In this document: positions 47,023-58,189 of the stretch, piece by piece
Numbering within the stretch: position 1 is the stretch's first letter
How the letters are laid out: each line of letters begins with the position of its first letter
DNA from: Ananas comosus
Taxonomy: Eukaryota > Streptophyta > Magnoliopsida > Poales > Bromeliaceae
Reading direction: 5' to 3'
Length of the DNA: 64,000 nucleotides
Assembly: GCF_001540865.1 (NCBI RefSeq)
Contig: NC_033639.1
Location: 3,438,574-3,502,573 of the forward strand
Made by a program: the position numbers and the translations under genes
Notes under the pieces: generated by a model
What the model was told of the DNA's origin: nothing
Seen by the model: the letters and a program-made list of their open reading frames with translations, nothing else
Database searches by the model: none

Positions 47023-48118
47023 CTGACACCCAGTGAAGTCTGCTACAGAGATAAACTTGAGGGGCCTATCAGCAATTATTACAACATATAATAGAGGTAT
47101 TTCCTTCTCTCTTCACAGCACACACACCTCTCCACTCTCTTTTACATTTCCCCTCTTTCTCTCTCTTAAACCCTAGCTCCAAGACTTGGAGAAGAAGGAG
47201 AAGAAGGTGGAGAAGGATTGGAGGAGTGAGTTTAGAAGGCTTTGGTGGTTCTAGGGGCTCACCTACAAGGAGGATCTTGTTGGAGCTTGGGCTAAGGTGA
47301 GGTTTTACACAAGTTGAGCCAAGGGTTTGGGTTTAGACCTTAGATTTTTGGGTTTTGATCTCTCTACAAGTGAGGAAACCCTCTAAAGACCTTGAAACTA
47401 TGAAATCCATGGTTATCTTGGACCCCTCTCATGGTGGATCACTAAGGCTCAAAGTAGATGCCCTAGGGATGGTTCTAAAAGCTTAGCAACCTTATTAGAG
47501 AGCTTCCCATGTGATTCTAAGCTCTCTTTTGCTTAGCAATGAGATCAATCTAGGAAAAATGTAAAAATGGCATGTTAGGGCATCCCAAAGAGGGGTTTTG
47601 TCCAAGTTAGGTTTTGATCTATTTTGATCATGTAGAAACCTAATTGAGGGTATTTTAAATGCGTTGGGATGCTCGGTTCGGCAATCCGACGAGTGTACGC
47701 AAAGTTATTGATATAAACGTCATTTTTCGTACAGATAGCCGCAGCACGCGGACTAGGGCTTCAAAAATTCCAAGAAATTCACTGTAGCATCCTTGTAACC
47801 ATCTAAGGTGGGTGGTGCATTCCAAGGACATCGGAAATCCCTTTATGTCTAAAGCGCCATATTTGAGCATATGTATTATATTGAGCATGTTGCATAGTAA
47901 GGTTAATTGTAAATTTTCATTGCATGATATGAGTTCTAATGCTTGAGAAATAGTAGTAAATGTATGAGAATTGGTAACCCTATGTATGCATGACAAGGGA
48001 CAAGAACCTAGAAGGGTTAGTAAACAAATGTGACATGTTGACGTAGACATAGAGTGTGGCATGAGTACAAGAACATAGCACCTAGAAAACAAGTATGGCG
48101 TCAATGACAAAGAACAAG

Positions 48119-50782
48119 TGTAATATACCGAAAATTCGGAAAATAAAAATGTCGAATTTTAGTCAAATTGACCAAAGTGCGAGGATGAAACACTTCGGAA
48201 AGTCCGAAGGTGTTAAAATGAGTAAAAGTGAGTTACGGGAGTTTTTCGAGAGCTAGAGAATTGAATTCTGCAAAACTGCAGTATTTCAGCTCTCGGGGAC
48301 CGGTCCCTGAAGGGAGAGACCGGTCCCCGAACGCGTGCAGAATAAGACAGCCGAAAAATCGGCTAAGTCCTGGAAGGACAGCTCTCGGGAACCGGTCTCT
48401 GTCTGAGAGACCGGTCCCCCAGAGACCGGTCCCATAAGGAGAGACCGGACCCATCGCGCGCAGCTGCTCTGGCTGCGCTGGGAGAGCTCTCGGAGACCGG
48501 TCCCTAGTCGGGGAGACCGGTCCCCGAGCCCGAAAACTGCCCAGTCCAGGCAGTTGAAATACATGAAAGGTGAGGGGTTTAATAGCAATTGTGCAACCCA
48601 ATGGTTATGTGTGGGGGCTGAGAGAGCCTTTCTCTCATTCCACTCCCTCTCACACTCTCTCCTCTCTTTCTCTCTCTAGAAGACAAAGAAGGAGAAGAAG
48701 AAGAAGGAAAGAAAGGAAGGAGAAGAAGGAGAAGAAGGTGAAGAAGAAGCTTTTGGAGCAAAGAGGCTTCATCTTCTTCCTCTCTAGGGCAAGAAAGGAG
48801 AGCTTACAAGGTAAGCTTTTAACCCTAATGTAGTAAAACCCTAGAGATGGGCTTGAATGAACCTAGAAATGGTTTTAGTGGATTGTTTAGAGTTTTTGAA
48901 GCTTTCTTTTTGCTTCTTTAGAGATCAAAACCTAGGTTTGCTTTAGAGGTGAGCTTGGACCACCTCTAATGGTGAAATCCAAACTAGGGTTTTGGAAAGC
49001 CTAAGAATGGTTCTAATGGATTATTTAGAGTATAGTGAAGCTACTTTTGCTTCCCAATGAGATGAAACCCTAGGTTTGACATGTGTATTGGAGCTAGGGC
49101 ACCAAATTGGGGCTTTTGCTCATGAGGGTTTCTAGGTGCAATTGATCCTCTAAAAACCTAATTGGGGGTATTTCCGACGCGTTGGTGCGCTCGGATTAAC
49201 ATTATGAAAAGTCAAAGTAAAGTTATGGGCAAAATGGCCTAATAAGGGTTCGTTTTGCCGCAGGTAAAGAACGAGAGGTCTAAAAATCTCAAGAAAATCA
49301 TCGGAGCACCTAAATAGACCTACGAGGTGGGTGGTGCTTTCCAAACTCATTGAAATTCTCTCTATGCCTAATGTGTCATTCTTTGAGCATATGTATATAT
49401 ATATTGTTGCATGCATTTTAGGGTAAAGTAATGATAAAATGTGATGATTGCATGATTGTGAGTACAACGTGCCAAATGTGATGGTTGAAAACCTTATGAA
49501 TATAAAAACCCTATGTGTATGCATGAGAGAAAAGTGAGCACCCAAAGTGAGTAAAAGAACAGAGTGGCACAATGACATAGATCGAGTGGCATTCGATAAA
49601 GCTAATGTGAAATGACACTAGAGTTAGTGTGATGTAAAGAACTAAAGTGATGTAAAGAATGAAGAAAGTGACAACGTGTAAAGTTAAAGTAAAGTGGGGC
49701 AATAAGAACAAGAATTGTAACGAACAAGAATGCTAGAGTTAGTAAGAGTAATGAAAATGTAAAGAATGTGATTGCATGAGTTTGCAACATAAAGTGATGT
49801 AAAGAACACTAGAGCTAGTGTAAAGTCAAGATTGAACTTATAATCCTTTGAGTTAAGGATATGGTCATACTTGCTATGAGTTCCGTGCTCGAGGGCGGTC
49901 GCTCCCCCTCGGGCGATGCGCTCCGGAGTTATGCATCCGGGTTGGAGTAGACCCGAAGGACGGTCCTAGCTGGTGAGTTCCTGCGATGATGGACTTAATG
50001 TGAAGCAAGTTAATGTGGCGAAACCCCCGGGTTAGCCTTAATAATTAAAGAGCAAAGAGTAAAGAACAAAGAGCAAAGAACAAAGTGTAAAGTGCAAAGA
50101 ACTAAAGAAAATGCATGACCTGCATTTATTAATGTTGAGCATAATTCTTGCTATTTGTTCAGGCATATTAGCATTAAGTATAGTTTGGTTACTATTTACA
50201 GCCTATTTCTTCTATTATGCCTGAGTTAGTCCTAGTGGGAAAGTCGGTGATGTTGAGGCCGAACCCACTGGGAACTTTGTTGTAGTTCTCACCCCACTAT
50301 TTCCACAGAGCCGGGACCGAGCGAGCCGGCGAGCGACCGCGGTAAAGGTATCGCGCCTTAGACAGAGGCCACCAGAGTTGGGTTACATTTTGTAGTAGCT
50401 ACCCTTTTATCATCTTTTGTATTGATGATTTAGGTTGTGAATGTTTAAAGCAAAGAAAAGAATGTAAGGCTTATTTTGAGGCAAATGTGATGTAAGAAAG
50501 AAATAATGTAATGAATTGTAAAGAATCATGGATGTAATGAATTACTTGTACGTGATCAAAATGAATCATAATACTAGTCGAATGTTTAGTTTCCTATCTT
50601 TCACTAATGGCTATTGCTTACCCTCGTGTAAGCCGTTTGTGTATGTTTCCGCTAGTGCTTTTCTCTATTGATGAAAATGTGCATGTGATGAGCCTTGGGC
50701 GGATAGGGGAAACTCTGTCCGTTCGGCGTCCGTTTGACGTGCTTGGGTCGGGCCAAATTGGCATCGTTCCCGGGGCGTGACA
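48119..50782 (+). mobile_element. Nested solo LTR (2.66 kb)
   Basis: It starts TGTAATATACCG and ends CGGGGCGTGACA. Perfect target duplication ACAAG lies at 48114-48118 and 50783-50787. It sits within the 3' LTR above and has no internal region. It contains a GAC-type palindrome array, a CT-rich leader (48605-48680), GA-rich repeats (48680-48750) and the conserved block with TTCTCACCCCACTATTTCC (50286). Confidence 0.93.
48291..48531 (+). repeat. GGACCGGTCC palindrome array in LTR U3
   Basis: Four paired clusters of (G)GACCGGTC(C) are flanked by GCTCTCGG on the left and CCGAGAGC-type sequence on the right. Each pair is itself an inverted repeat. The CT-rich leader follows about 80 bp downstream. 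Confidence 0.92.
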
Positions 50783-51796
50783 ACAAGAACAAGTAGTGTA
50801 CATGACACTAGTAGAGGTTAGAGAATGCAAGTGAATTGGGTTAGTGACATTATGACAAATGCACCTTAGAGTTAAGGGTCATACGAACATGGTTCTCCTT
50901 GGAGTTAAAGAATGGATTGAACTTGGAATCCTTAAAAGTTAAGGATTGATCGTACTCACCTAATAGTCCTTGCTCGAGGACGGTAGCTCCCCATCGGGCG
51001 ATGTGCTCCGGAGTTGTCATTACTAGGTCGTAGCGGTTATCTCCCCAGAGGGCGGTCCCGTCGGGTCGTAGCGGTTATCTCCCCGACAATAGGGATTTGG
51101 GTTGGTGAGTTTGTGAGGGCGAAACCTACGGGCTAGCCATGAGATTGGGTAATGAAAAGTTAATCTTGCATTCATCATGAGCATTCTATCGAGCATAGTT
51201 TTACTTATCGTTCAGGCATATTAGCTGTATTTGTTAGTCGGTTATTATCTATTCTTTCTTCTATTATGCCTGATTAGACCTAGTGGGATAGTTGGCGTAG
51301 TTGGTTGCCGAACCCACTGGAAACTTTGTTGTAGTTCTCACCCCACTATTTCCACAAAGCCGGGACCGAGCGAGCCGGCAGATGATCGCGGTAAGGGCAT
51401 CGCGTCCTAGATAGAGACCGCCCGAGATGGTTATCATTTTGTAGTCGCATACCTTTTACTATCATCTTTTATATTTGATGATTTTAGTATCATGAACTTG
51501 CTTTAATGAATGGTGTAAAGGATATTTATGTTAAATGTCAAAAGTTATATTTTGGAAGAAATGATGCATGTATGTGATTTAAATTTAGTCATATTACTTG
51601 TATATTGAATGGTTAATTCTTTCACCTTGGCTATTGCTTGCCCTCGTGCAAGCCATTGTGTATGCTTCCGCTTATGCAAATTTGTACTCTATTGATACTT
51701 GTGTTGAGCCTTGGGCGGACGGGGGAAGCTCTGTCCGTTCGGCGTCTGTTTGACGCTCTCGAACCGGCCAAAAGGGATCGGGCTCAGGGCGTGACA

Positions 51797-52064
51797 CGTC
51801 TCCTCCCTTCCCCTTTGGTCCTAGTGGAGGCCCGCGGCCCTTTGCCGAGGCTCCCGACCGTCGCTGTGGCCGAAGAAGAGAGATGGACCCAAGTTGGACC
51901 CGTGCGGGCTTGAGTTGTTCTTGCACCGCCGCCACCGCCTCTTCTTCCCACTGCAGGCTAGCGTGTGTGCCAACCTCCCCCCACCGGCTGTACCTCCTGC
52001 TGCCGACACACCCTGCCACCGAGTCGCCGCTGACCCGGCTTCGGCCTCCCTGTCCACAGCAAGT
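51797..52064. other. GC-rich stretch between LTRs
   Basis: CCGCCGCC-rich sequence is open in several frames, but with no recognisable protein. It follows the 3' LTR directly and may be the pre-insertion flank. Confidence 0.4.
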
Positions 52065-52857
52065 GTAACACCCTAAACTTTAGCAAATTATAGGATTCTA
52101 GGGTTCGAATAGTGTTTAGTACTATTCCTGCTATGTTTGAGGGTCGTTGATTGTGTTCCGACCTATTGACTCGCGTCCCGAGGAGCGAGGATGGGTACTT
52201 AGCACCAAAACCTCTAAACTGCGGGTTTTGGAGTGCTGGGTACCGGTACTAGGGGAGGGGTACCGAAACCACACCGCGTGACCGAGAGATGTGCTCTCGG
52301 GTTTGAGCTCTGCGAGGCAGAGTACCGGTACTGTATCGCCCGAGTACCGGTACTGGAACTGGTACCGGTACTGCATCGCGAGAGTACCGGTACCCTGTGT
52401 GTTTTCTCGCCAGACCGAGGCTCGGGTAGGCGCGTGCTGTTGAGGGGTACCGGTACTCCAGCCCCCGTACCGGTACGTAGTGCTGCGTGCAGACTGCATA
52501 TTTTTTTGGGTTATTTTTGTAATTGTTGCAACACAATTTATAACCCCCACACCCCTTACTAGGGTTCTTTTGTGCTACAACCTGAGGAGGAAGAGGTGAG
52601 TCCCTTCTCCATTTCTCTCTTGATTTCATCTCTTTTTCTTAGGAGATTTTAAGGTTTGATCTCCTCTTTTGTTCCTTCTTCATGTGGGTTGCTTGTTGGA
52701 CCATAGGGAAGCCTTGAAGTGAGAGATTCGGGCTTGTTTGAGGATAGATCTCCAACCCTAGCATCTTCTAGCTTGGATTGGAGCTTGGGAAGAAGGTTAG
52801 TGACCATTCTACTCCATTTTGTTGTAGTTTATACTTTGATTTTGGAGGGAAACTATA
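52065..52857 (+). mobile_element. Partial LTR (5' portion), plus strand
   Basis: It starts TGTAACACCCTAAAC and carries a GTACCGGTAC array and a downstream leader with GAGGAGGAAGAGG. It is cut off by the minus-strand LTR at 52858, and its 3' portion was not found. Confidence 0.75.
52236..52486 (+). repeat. GTACCGGTAC palindrome array in LTR U3
   Basis: Eight or more copies of TACCGGTAC(T), often paired, stand among CGAGAGATGTGCTCTCGGG and similar self-complementary words. Confidence 0.9.
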
Positions 52858-55357
52858 TGTCACGCCCTGAGACCGCAACCAATTTGGTTTGGTTCGGGCG
52901 CGTCGAACAGATGTCGGACGGACAGCACCTCCCCTGTCCGCCCAAGGCTCAACAACGAGATTGTGTACAAGAATTCACCCAGGATTTTAAATTCATTACA
53001 TACACAATCAACGGCACAACCAGTGCCAACATAAAAGAACAAGTAATCCGCAAGTAATACAAGTGAAATAAAGAGAGATCTACTAGCTATTACATCACAT
53101 TTACATTCTTTTTATAATTACATCATTCCCAAAATGAATACATGTTCATCTCAATTACATCATTAGCTCTTCCAAAAACAAAGCATCTAGATACAAAATG
53201 GTACTCTAATGAATAAAAGGAATCTACTATACTACTGCTCGGGCGCTATGCCTTTGCCGCGATCCTTGCCCGACGCGCCTGCACTCAACCCTGTAATGAA
53301 GTGGGGTGAGAACTATCTTTTATAGTTTCCAGTGGGCTCGGCCACCGACTCTGCCGATCTCCCCACTAGGTCTAAGTAGACAAAAGTAACAACTAGATAG
53401 ATAGATAGATATCCAAAGCAGTAATGACATAATAGAAAAACTATGCTATTATGCCTATAATCACAAGTAATGAATGCATGCATCATTTAGTAAAGGTTTA
53501 CTATCATGCTACTATGTCCAATACAACCATGTTCAACGACGGTTTATTCTTTTATTTACCCAATCCATGGCGAATCCCTTGGGGTCATCCTCGACTCACA
53601 CCTTCACCCCGTTGGGGTAAGGAGACTCAACTCGCTCTCAAACCCGGGATGGTATGCAGACATCAACTCTGTCCCGATCGCCCGACACTCCGGAGTACTC
53701 GACGACATGGATGGCTATACCACCCCGGATGGCTATACCACCCCAAATAACAGACCGTGAGCTTGATCTATCCTCTCTACTTGAGGACACCCTACGAACT
53801 AGAGCCAACAACTCTCTTGGAACTCTCCTATTCCGACATTCATGCATAAGTGCTTAGCGATACTAAGTTCTTTGTTCATTAGTCATTCACTAGGGAATCC
53901 ACCTATCTCTATGTTCACGTACCACTAGTGTCATAATACACTTCATTAGATGCCACTCGTTTTGTTCACATATCAATTATATGCCATTCGTAATGTCACT
54001 AATCATCATCAAGTTCATCTCTTTCCTTTAGTACTATAGGATTCAATGTTCCGACCCAGTCCTTACCTATCCAATTTACCAAGTATTCAACTCACACTAG
54101 GTTATTATTTAGAAAGTATAAGGAAAAGGTATTACAATGCAATCCTACAATGCATATGAAATTTCATATGTTCTAAGACATAGAAAGGAGCCCGGTTGCT
54201 TCGGGATGACTCCCCCCACCTTTTGTCGATGTAGAGGTTCTAGAAATGCCTCCCAACGAACGTTACGACGATGTCTCGGCCTCCTATGTCGAAACTAAGC
54301 TCGGTCGGCCTTGTTTTGCCAATAACTTTTCACCAGCTCGACGAATCGTAAATCCGACTTCGCCCCCGCGTTTAGACACCTAGCAATTAGGTTTAGATGC
54401 CCTCAAATGAGATCAATCTCATAAATTTCCAAAACCCCAATTTGGAGCCCTAGGTTTGTATCTATGCAATTGCTCCATCCAAACTCTAGATTCTAGCTTT
54501 AATCAACTATTAAGCATGCTTGGGGTCCATTTGACCCAATTAATAAGCTAGAAATCCGCAACCCTAGGTTCCACCATTGTTAGGGTTGAGAAGCTCACCT
54601 CTAGGTTAGCTCGAATGCAAGGAAGAGGAAGAGGAGAAGATGGTGATCTCCTTCAAGTTCTCCTCCTTCTTCTTCTTCTCATTCTTCTTCTTCTCTTCTT
54701 CTTCTTCTTTCCTAGAGAGAGAGAAGGAGAGAAATGAGAGAGTTTGGAGGGAAATGAGAGAGGGAGAGAGGGTTATTTACCCTCTATACCCCTTACTAAT
54801 GGTATAATTGCAGCCAAGCCCCTCCACTTTGCCTTTCTCAACCTGCTCTGCCTGGGCAGTTTTTGCGCACGGGGACCGGTCCCTCTACGGGAGGACCGGT
54901 CCCCGAGAGCTTCTCTCGCAGGTTGGCGCTCCCAGCCAGCTTCTACGCACACGGGGACCGGTCCCTCCCGCCAGGGACCGGTCCCCGAGAGCAATGCTCT
55001 CGCAGGACACTTACAGGAATCGGTCCTCCACTGGGAGACCGGTCCCTACAGGGACTCCTCATTGCTTACGGGGACCGGTCTCTCCCACTAGGGATCGGTC
55101 CCCGAGAGCATTACTTGTGCGCGCAGAGTTTTCTGCCGCACACCAGCTTACGGGAACCGGTCCCTCTTACCAGGGACCGGTCCCCGAGAGCTCAACTGTA
55201 GAAGTGCAGGTTTGCACTATTTGCTCTCGTGGACTCCAACTCCAATGCACTTTTGGTATTTTAGACATCTTCGGCTTTTCCGAAGCATACGCACTCGACA
55301 ACTAGTCGATTCTGGACGAAGTATAACTCTCAGATTTCGAGAATTTACTTTCTTACA
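52858..55357 (-). mobile_element. Solo LTR (2.5 kb), minus strand
   Basis: It begins TGTCACGCCCTGAGACC, contains the conserved GGGGTGAGAACTATC block (53303), and ends TTCTTACA. A GAC-type palindrome array lies near its high-coordinate end, upstream on its own strand. No target duplication was found. It abuts another LTR in opposite orientation with one base between them. Confidence 0.82.
54872..55192 (-). repeat. GGACCGGTCC palindrome array in LTR U3
   Basis: Four to five paired units, spaced about 60-100 bp, follow the pattern CACGGGGACCGGTCCCT, short spacer, GGGACCGGTCCCCGAGAGC. On the minus strand the array precedes a leader region with CTCTCTCCCTCTC. Confidence 0.93.
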
Positions 55358-55358
55358 C

Positions 55359-56433
55359 TGTAACATACCGAACTTAAAAAGTTGTGAAGTTATGGTGTAT
55401 GTTAGTTTGGAAGGCCATTAGGATGGTTCCGGTGAAGTTCAGATGCATTCGGGCATTTTCGGTGCGCGTTGGGTGCGAAAACGGAACCCGAAAGGCTATG
55501 ATTGGACCTTGGCAGAAATCCGGTAAGGCGTGGATGAAAAGATTGTTTAAACGCGCTCGAAAACATGTATTGGGGGTCTCGGTACGGTTAGAGATGAATC
55601 CGAGGCCCTACGAGCGAAAACGGGCCGAAGGCTGAAATGCTGAAAATTTGACTAAGTACCAAAAAAAATGCAGAATTCTGGACCTACGGGGTCCGGTCCC
55701 TCAAGCCAAGGACCGGTCCCCGTAGCCCGAAAATGCCCAGTTCGGGCTGTGCACAGTTTGCAAATTTGAGGGGGTTTCTTGCAATTACGTGTAAGTAGAA
55801 GTGTATAGAGGTGGGATGGAGCTCTCTTCTCTCACTCCCTCACACTCTAAACCAAAAATAGCTCTCTCTCTCTCTCTCTCTAAAGCTCTCATTCTCTCTA
55901 TCTCTTCAAGGTGGAAAGGATGAGGGATTGGAGGAGAAGAAGGCTAAGGGAAGGATCAACATCTTCTTCATCTTCTTCTTCACCTTGGAGCAAGCTTTTG
56001 GAGGTAAGCTTGTCGGGCTTTAATGGTAGATGTGTAGGGTTTAATTCTTGTACCCTAAAAATGGATTTTGTGGAACCCTTAGAGGCTAAAGAGATGATTA
56101 TTGCTTAAATCATGAATCAATTGGAGTATTTTGCAATAATTGCATCTAGGGCTCCAAAAATGGGGTTTTGTGAAACGATGAGGTTTGATCTAAATTGAAT
56201 CTATATAAACCTCATTGCTAGGTATTCTAACGCGCTGGTGAAGTCGGTTCGGCGATCCGTCGAGCCTACGCGAAGATATTGGCGAAAAGGACGTTTTCGG
56301 CTTCGTTTCCGTCTGGAAGGCCGAGCCGGCGTCCAAAAATCACGAAATCGGATTCGTAGACTCGTGGCATCACCTAGAGGGGGGGGGGGGTGTCATCCCG
56401 AAGTAATTGGGCTCCTTCTATGTCCTAAAAGAT
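55359..56433 (+). mobile_element. Partial LTR, plus strand, cut by the copia element
   Basis: It starts TGTAACATACCGAAC. It has one GGTCCGGTCCCT / GGACCGGTCCCC pair (55688-55726), a CT-rich leader (55800-55900) and a GA-rich leader like the LTR at 48119. It ends in a piece homologous to about 47810-47850, where the copia LTR begins. A run of 12 G is at about 56377-56389. Confidence 0.75.
55686..55728 (+). repeat. ACCGGT palindrome pair in LTR U3
   Basis: One pair of the GAC type is bordered by CCTACGGGG and CCCCGTAGC, making an inverted repeat around a short spacer. A CT-rich leader starts about 85 bp downstream. Confidence 0.85.
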
Positions 56434-57634
56434 ATGGATCCCAAGGATCTAAAAGGTAAATAACACCTAGAGGGGGGTGAATAGGTGTAAACGACAAAAC
56501 TAAATAAACTTGATGCAAATTAAAAGAGAATGCGGAAAATAAAATCAGCACACCGAGATTTTAACGTGGGAAAACTCTAATCCGGAGAGAAAAACTCACG
56601 GGACTGATCACGCAAAGAAAATCCACTAAGAAAACTTGAGTACAAGTGATTTAACGAAAATACACGACTCAATTTACTGAATTCTCGATGTAGATTGTCT
56701 TTGCCGGTCCTCGATCGCTTGGAATTCTCCAACCGACCACGCCGCAAGTCCTTGCAGCAAACACGCCTCGACTCCACGAAACGCCGACTGAATCCACGGC
56801 CTTCACACACGATCCATGCGCATTCACTCCATCCGAAGCTCGTTGAGATCACAATTTGTGGTGATTGAAACACTTAGGAAGCACATATGATATGAGGAGA
56901 AACCCTTCTTAGAACCTCATCGATTTGATCCGCAAGGAATTCGTGGATTGGAATTAAAGAATCAAATCAATGATCTAAGAACTTGATACTTAAAACATAG
57001 ATCAAAAGCTCCAAATCAAGTTTTTTGAGTTTCTAAAACATTATCTCTCAAAGCATACATCATATGGGTATCCTCATATCATATTTATAGGTTTAGAAGA
57101 CTTAGAAGTAGACTAAGATTGCAAAAAATATAATTTTAAAAACTGATGTCGTCCTCAGGGACCGGTCCTCTCGAGGAGACCGGTCTTTGGAAGACCGGTC
57201 CCTCGAGTGGGAGACCGGTCCCTCGTTGCGTGCCTGAAAACACAGGCTTCGGGGACCGGTCTCTCATTCCAGAGACAGGTCTCTCGTTGCATGACAGAAA
57301 ACCCATCGTTCGGGAATCGGTCTCACTTTCCAAGGACCGGTTACCTCAACATCTCACGCAGAAAAGACCCTCGGGGACCGGTCTCTCATCTCAGGGACCG
57401 GTCCCTGAACACTGAAAAGCCTAGAATGAATTTATCAATGCAATCTAAGTCTTCTAACATATTTTGAACAGTTACCATCACCTCAAATGATCGATACTTC
57501 ATACCTGTGGTGTTGAGCTTTTCGAATGAGTCCTTGAGCTTCAAATGAATCTTCTTTTCCAAAAACTTCGTGTTTAACTCTTCAAGATTCCATTCGACTT
57601 TATGAAATTTGCCAACCTAGAAAAATCCTTAACA
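56434..57634 (-). mobile_element. 3' LTR of the copia element
   Basis: On the minus strand it starts TGTTAAGGATTTTTCTAGG, directly after the polypurine tract, and ends near CACCCCCCTCTAGGTGTTAT. A GAC-type palindrome array is followed by a TATA box, CCTATAAATATGATATG, near 57090. The low-coordinate boundary is approximate. Confidence 0.75.
57155..57412 (-). repeat. GGACCGGTCC palindrome array in the copia LTR
   Basis: At least seven (G)GACCGGTC(C) copies, mostly paired, separated by CATGACAGAAAAC- or GTGCCTGAAAAC-type spacers. They lie about 60-320 bp upstream of the LTR's TATA box. Confidence 0.92.
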
Positions 57635-57646
57635 ATCTCCCCCTTT
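57635..57646 (-). other. Polypurine tract of the copia element
   Basis: The minus strand reads AAAGGGGGAGAT directly before the TGTTAAGG LTR start. This arrangement is common in SIRE-type copia elements. Confidence 0.8.
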
Positions 57647-58189
57647 GGCGATTTCGTGACAAAACATATTACAACGCTCGTTCAAAAACAGAAACTGTAA
57701 AAAGAAGATAATCGCAATCACCAAACAACAATCTCCTGCATGATTGATCCAATAAAAAAAAATTATATTTTTCTTACAATCCTAAAACAAACTCTATGAC
57801 TTAGACATGGAGTCTTGAAGTCTTGAAAGTACCTGCAAAAACATTCTCAAAACACAATCAAGATTCAAGAATACTTATCATATCAAAAGATCAAACATCC
57901 ACAAGTCATAGTTCATCTAAATACATCCACAATCTAAGTAAGATAGAGTTTCAAACATCTAAGTACATGACGAAGTTAGGCATCAAAGTAAGTAAGCATC
58001 ATTTAAGCAAGCATCAAAGTAAGCATCATCTAAGTAAGCATCATCTAAGTACATGACGAAGGCATCAAAGTAAGCATATCAGCAGCTAAGTGCATGACGA
58101 AGGCATCAAAGTAAGCATATCAGCATCATCATCATCTCCCCTTTTTTGTTAGAAAACGCCATAACGGCAAAAAGAGGAACCCCGTAAAA
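57647..58189 (-). other. Copia internal untranslated stretch with short repeats
   Basis: AAGTAAGCATCATCTAAGTA-type words repeat at 57960-58110, and a second G-rich tract lies at about 58140-58150. No coding sequence was seen. Confidence 0.6.

Larger units (their letters stand above)
46613..51796 (+). mobile_element. 3' LTR of the gypsy element, interrupted by a nested solo LTR
   Basis: It starts TGTAACGTATCG and ends CAGGGCGTGACA. It is split into 46613-48118 and 50788-51796 by a younger LTR. Its U3 holds a cluster of GTACCGGTAC palindromes, followed by a TATA-like TATAATAGAGG near 47087 and a CT-rich leader. It does not match the element's 5' LTR well. Confidence 0.88.

Noticed and set aside
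54872..55192. Regularly spaced palindromes resembling a CRISPR array
   Set aside because: Spacing is uneven, spacers are not unique 30-40-mers, the context is a plant LTR, and there are no cas genes.
54744..55305. Overlapping open frames with repeated GTGP and RDRSP words
   Set aside because: All three frames show it because the palindromic array repeats. It is non-coding LTR sequence. The same holds at 48233-48601, 52131-52629 and 57136-57467.
57823..58056. 77-codon frame with repeated SKHHLSKH words
   Set aside because: It is generated by the short AAGTAAGCATCATCT repeats in the copia internal region, antisense to the element.
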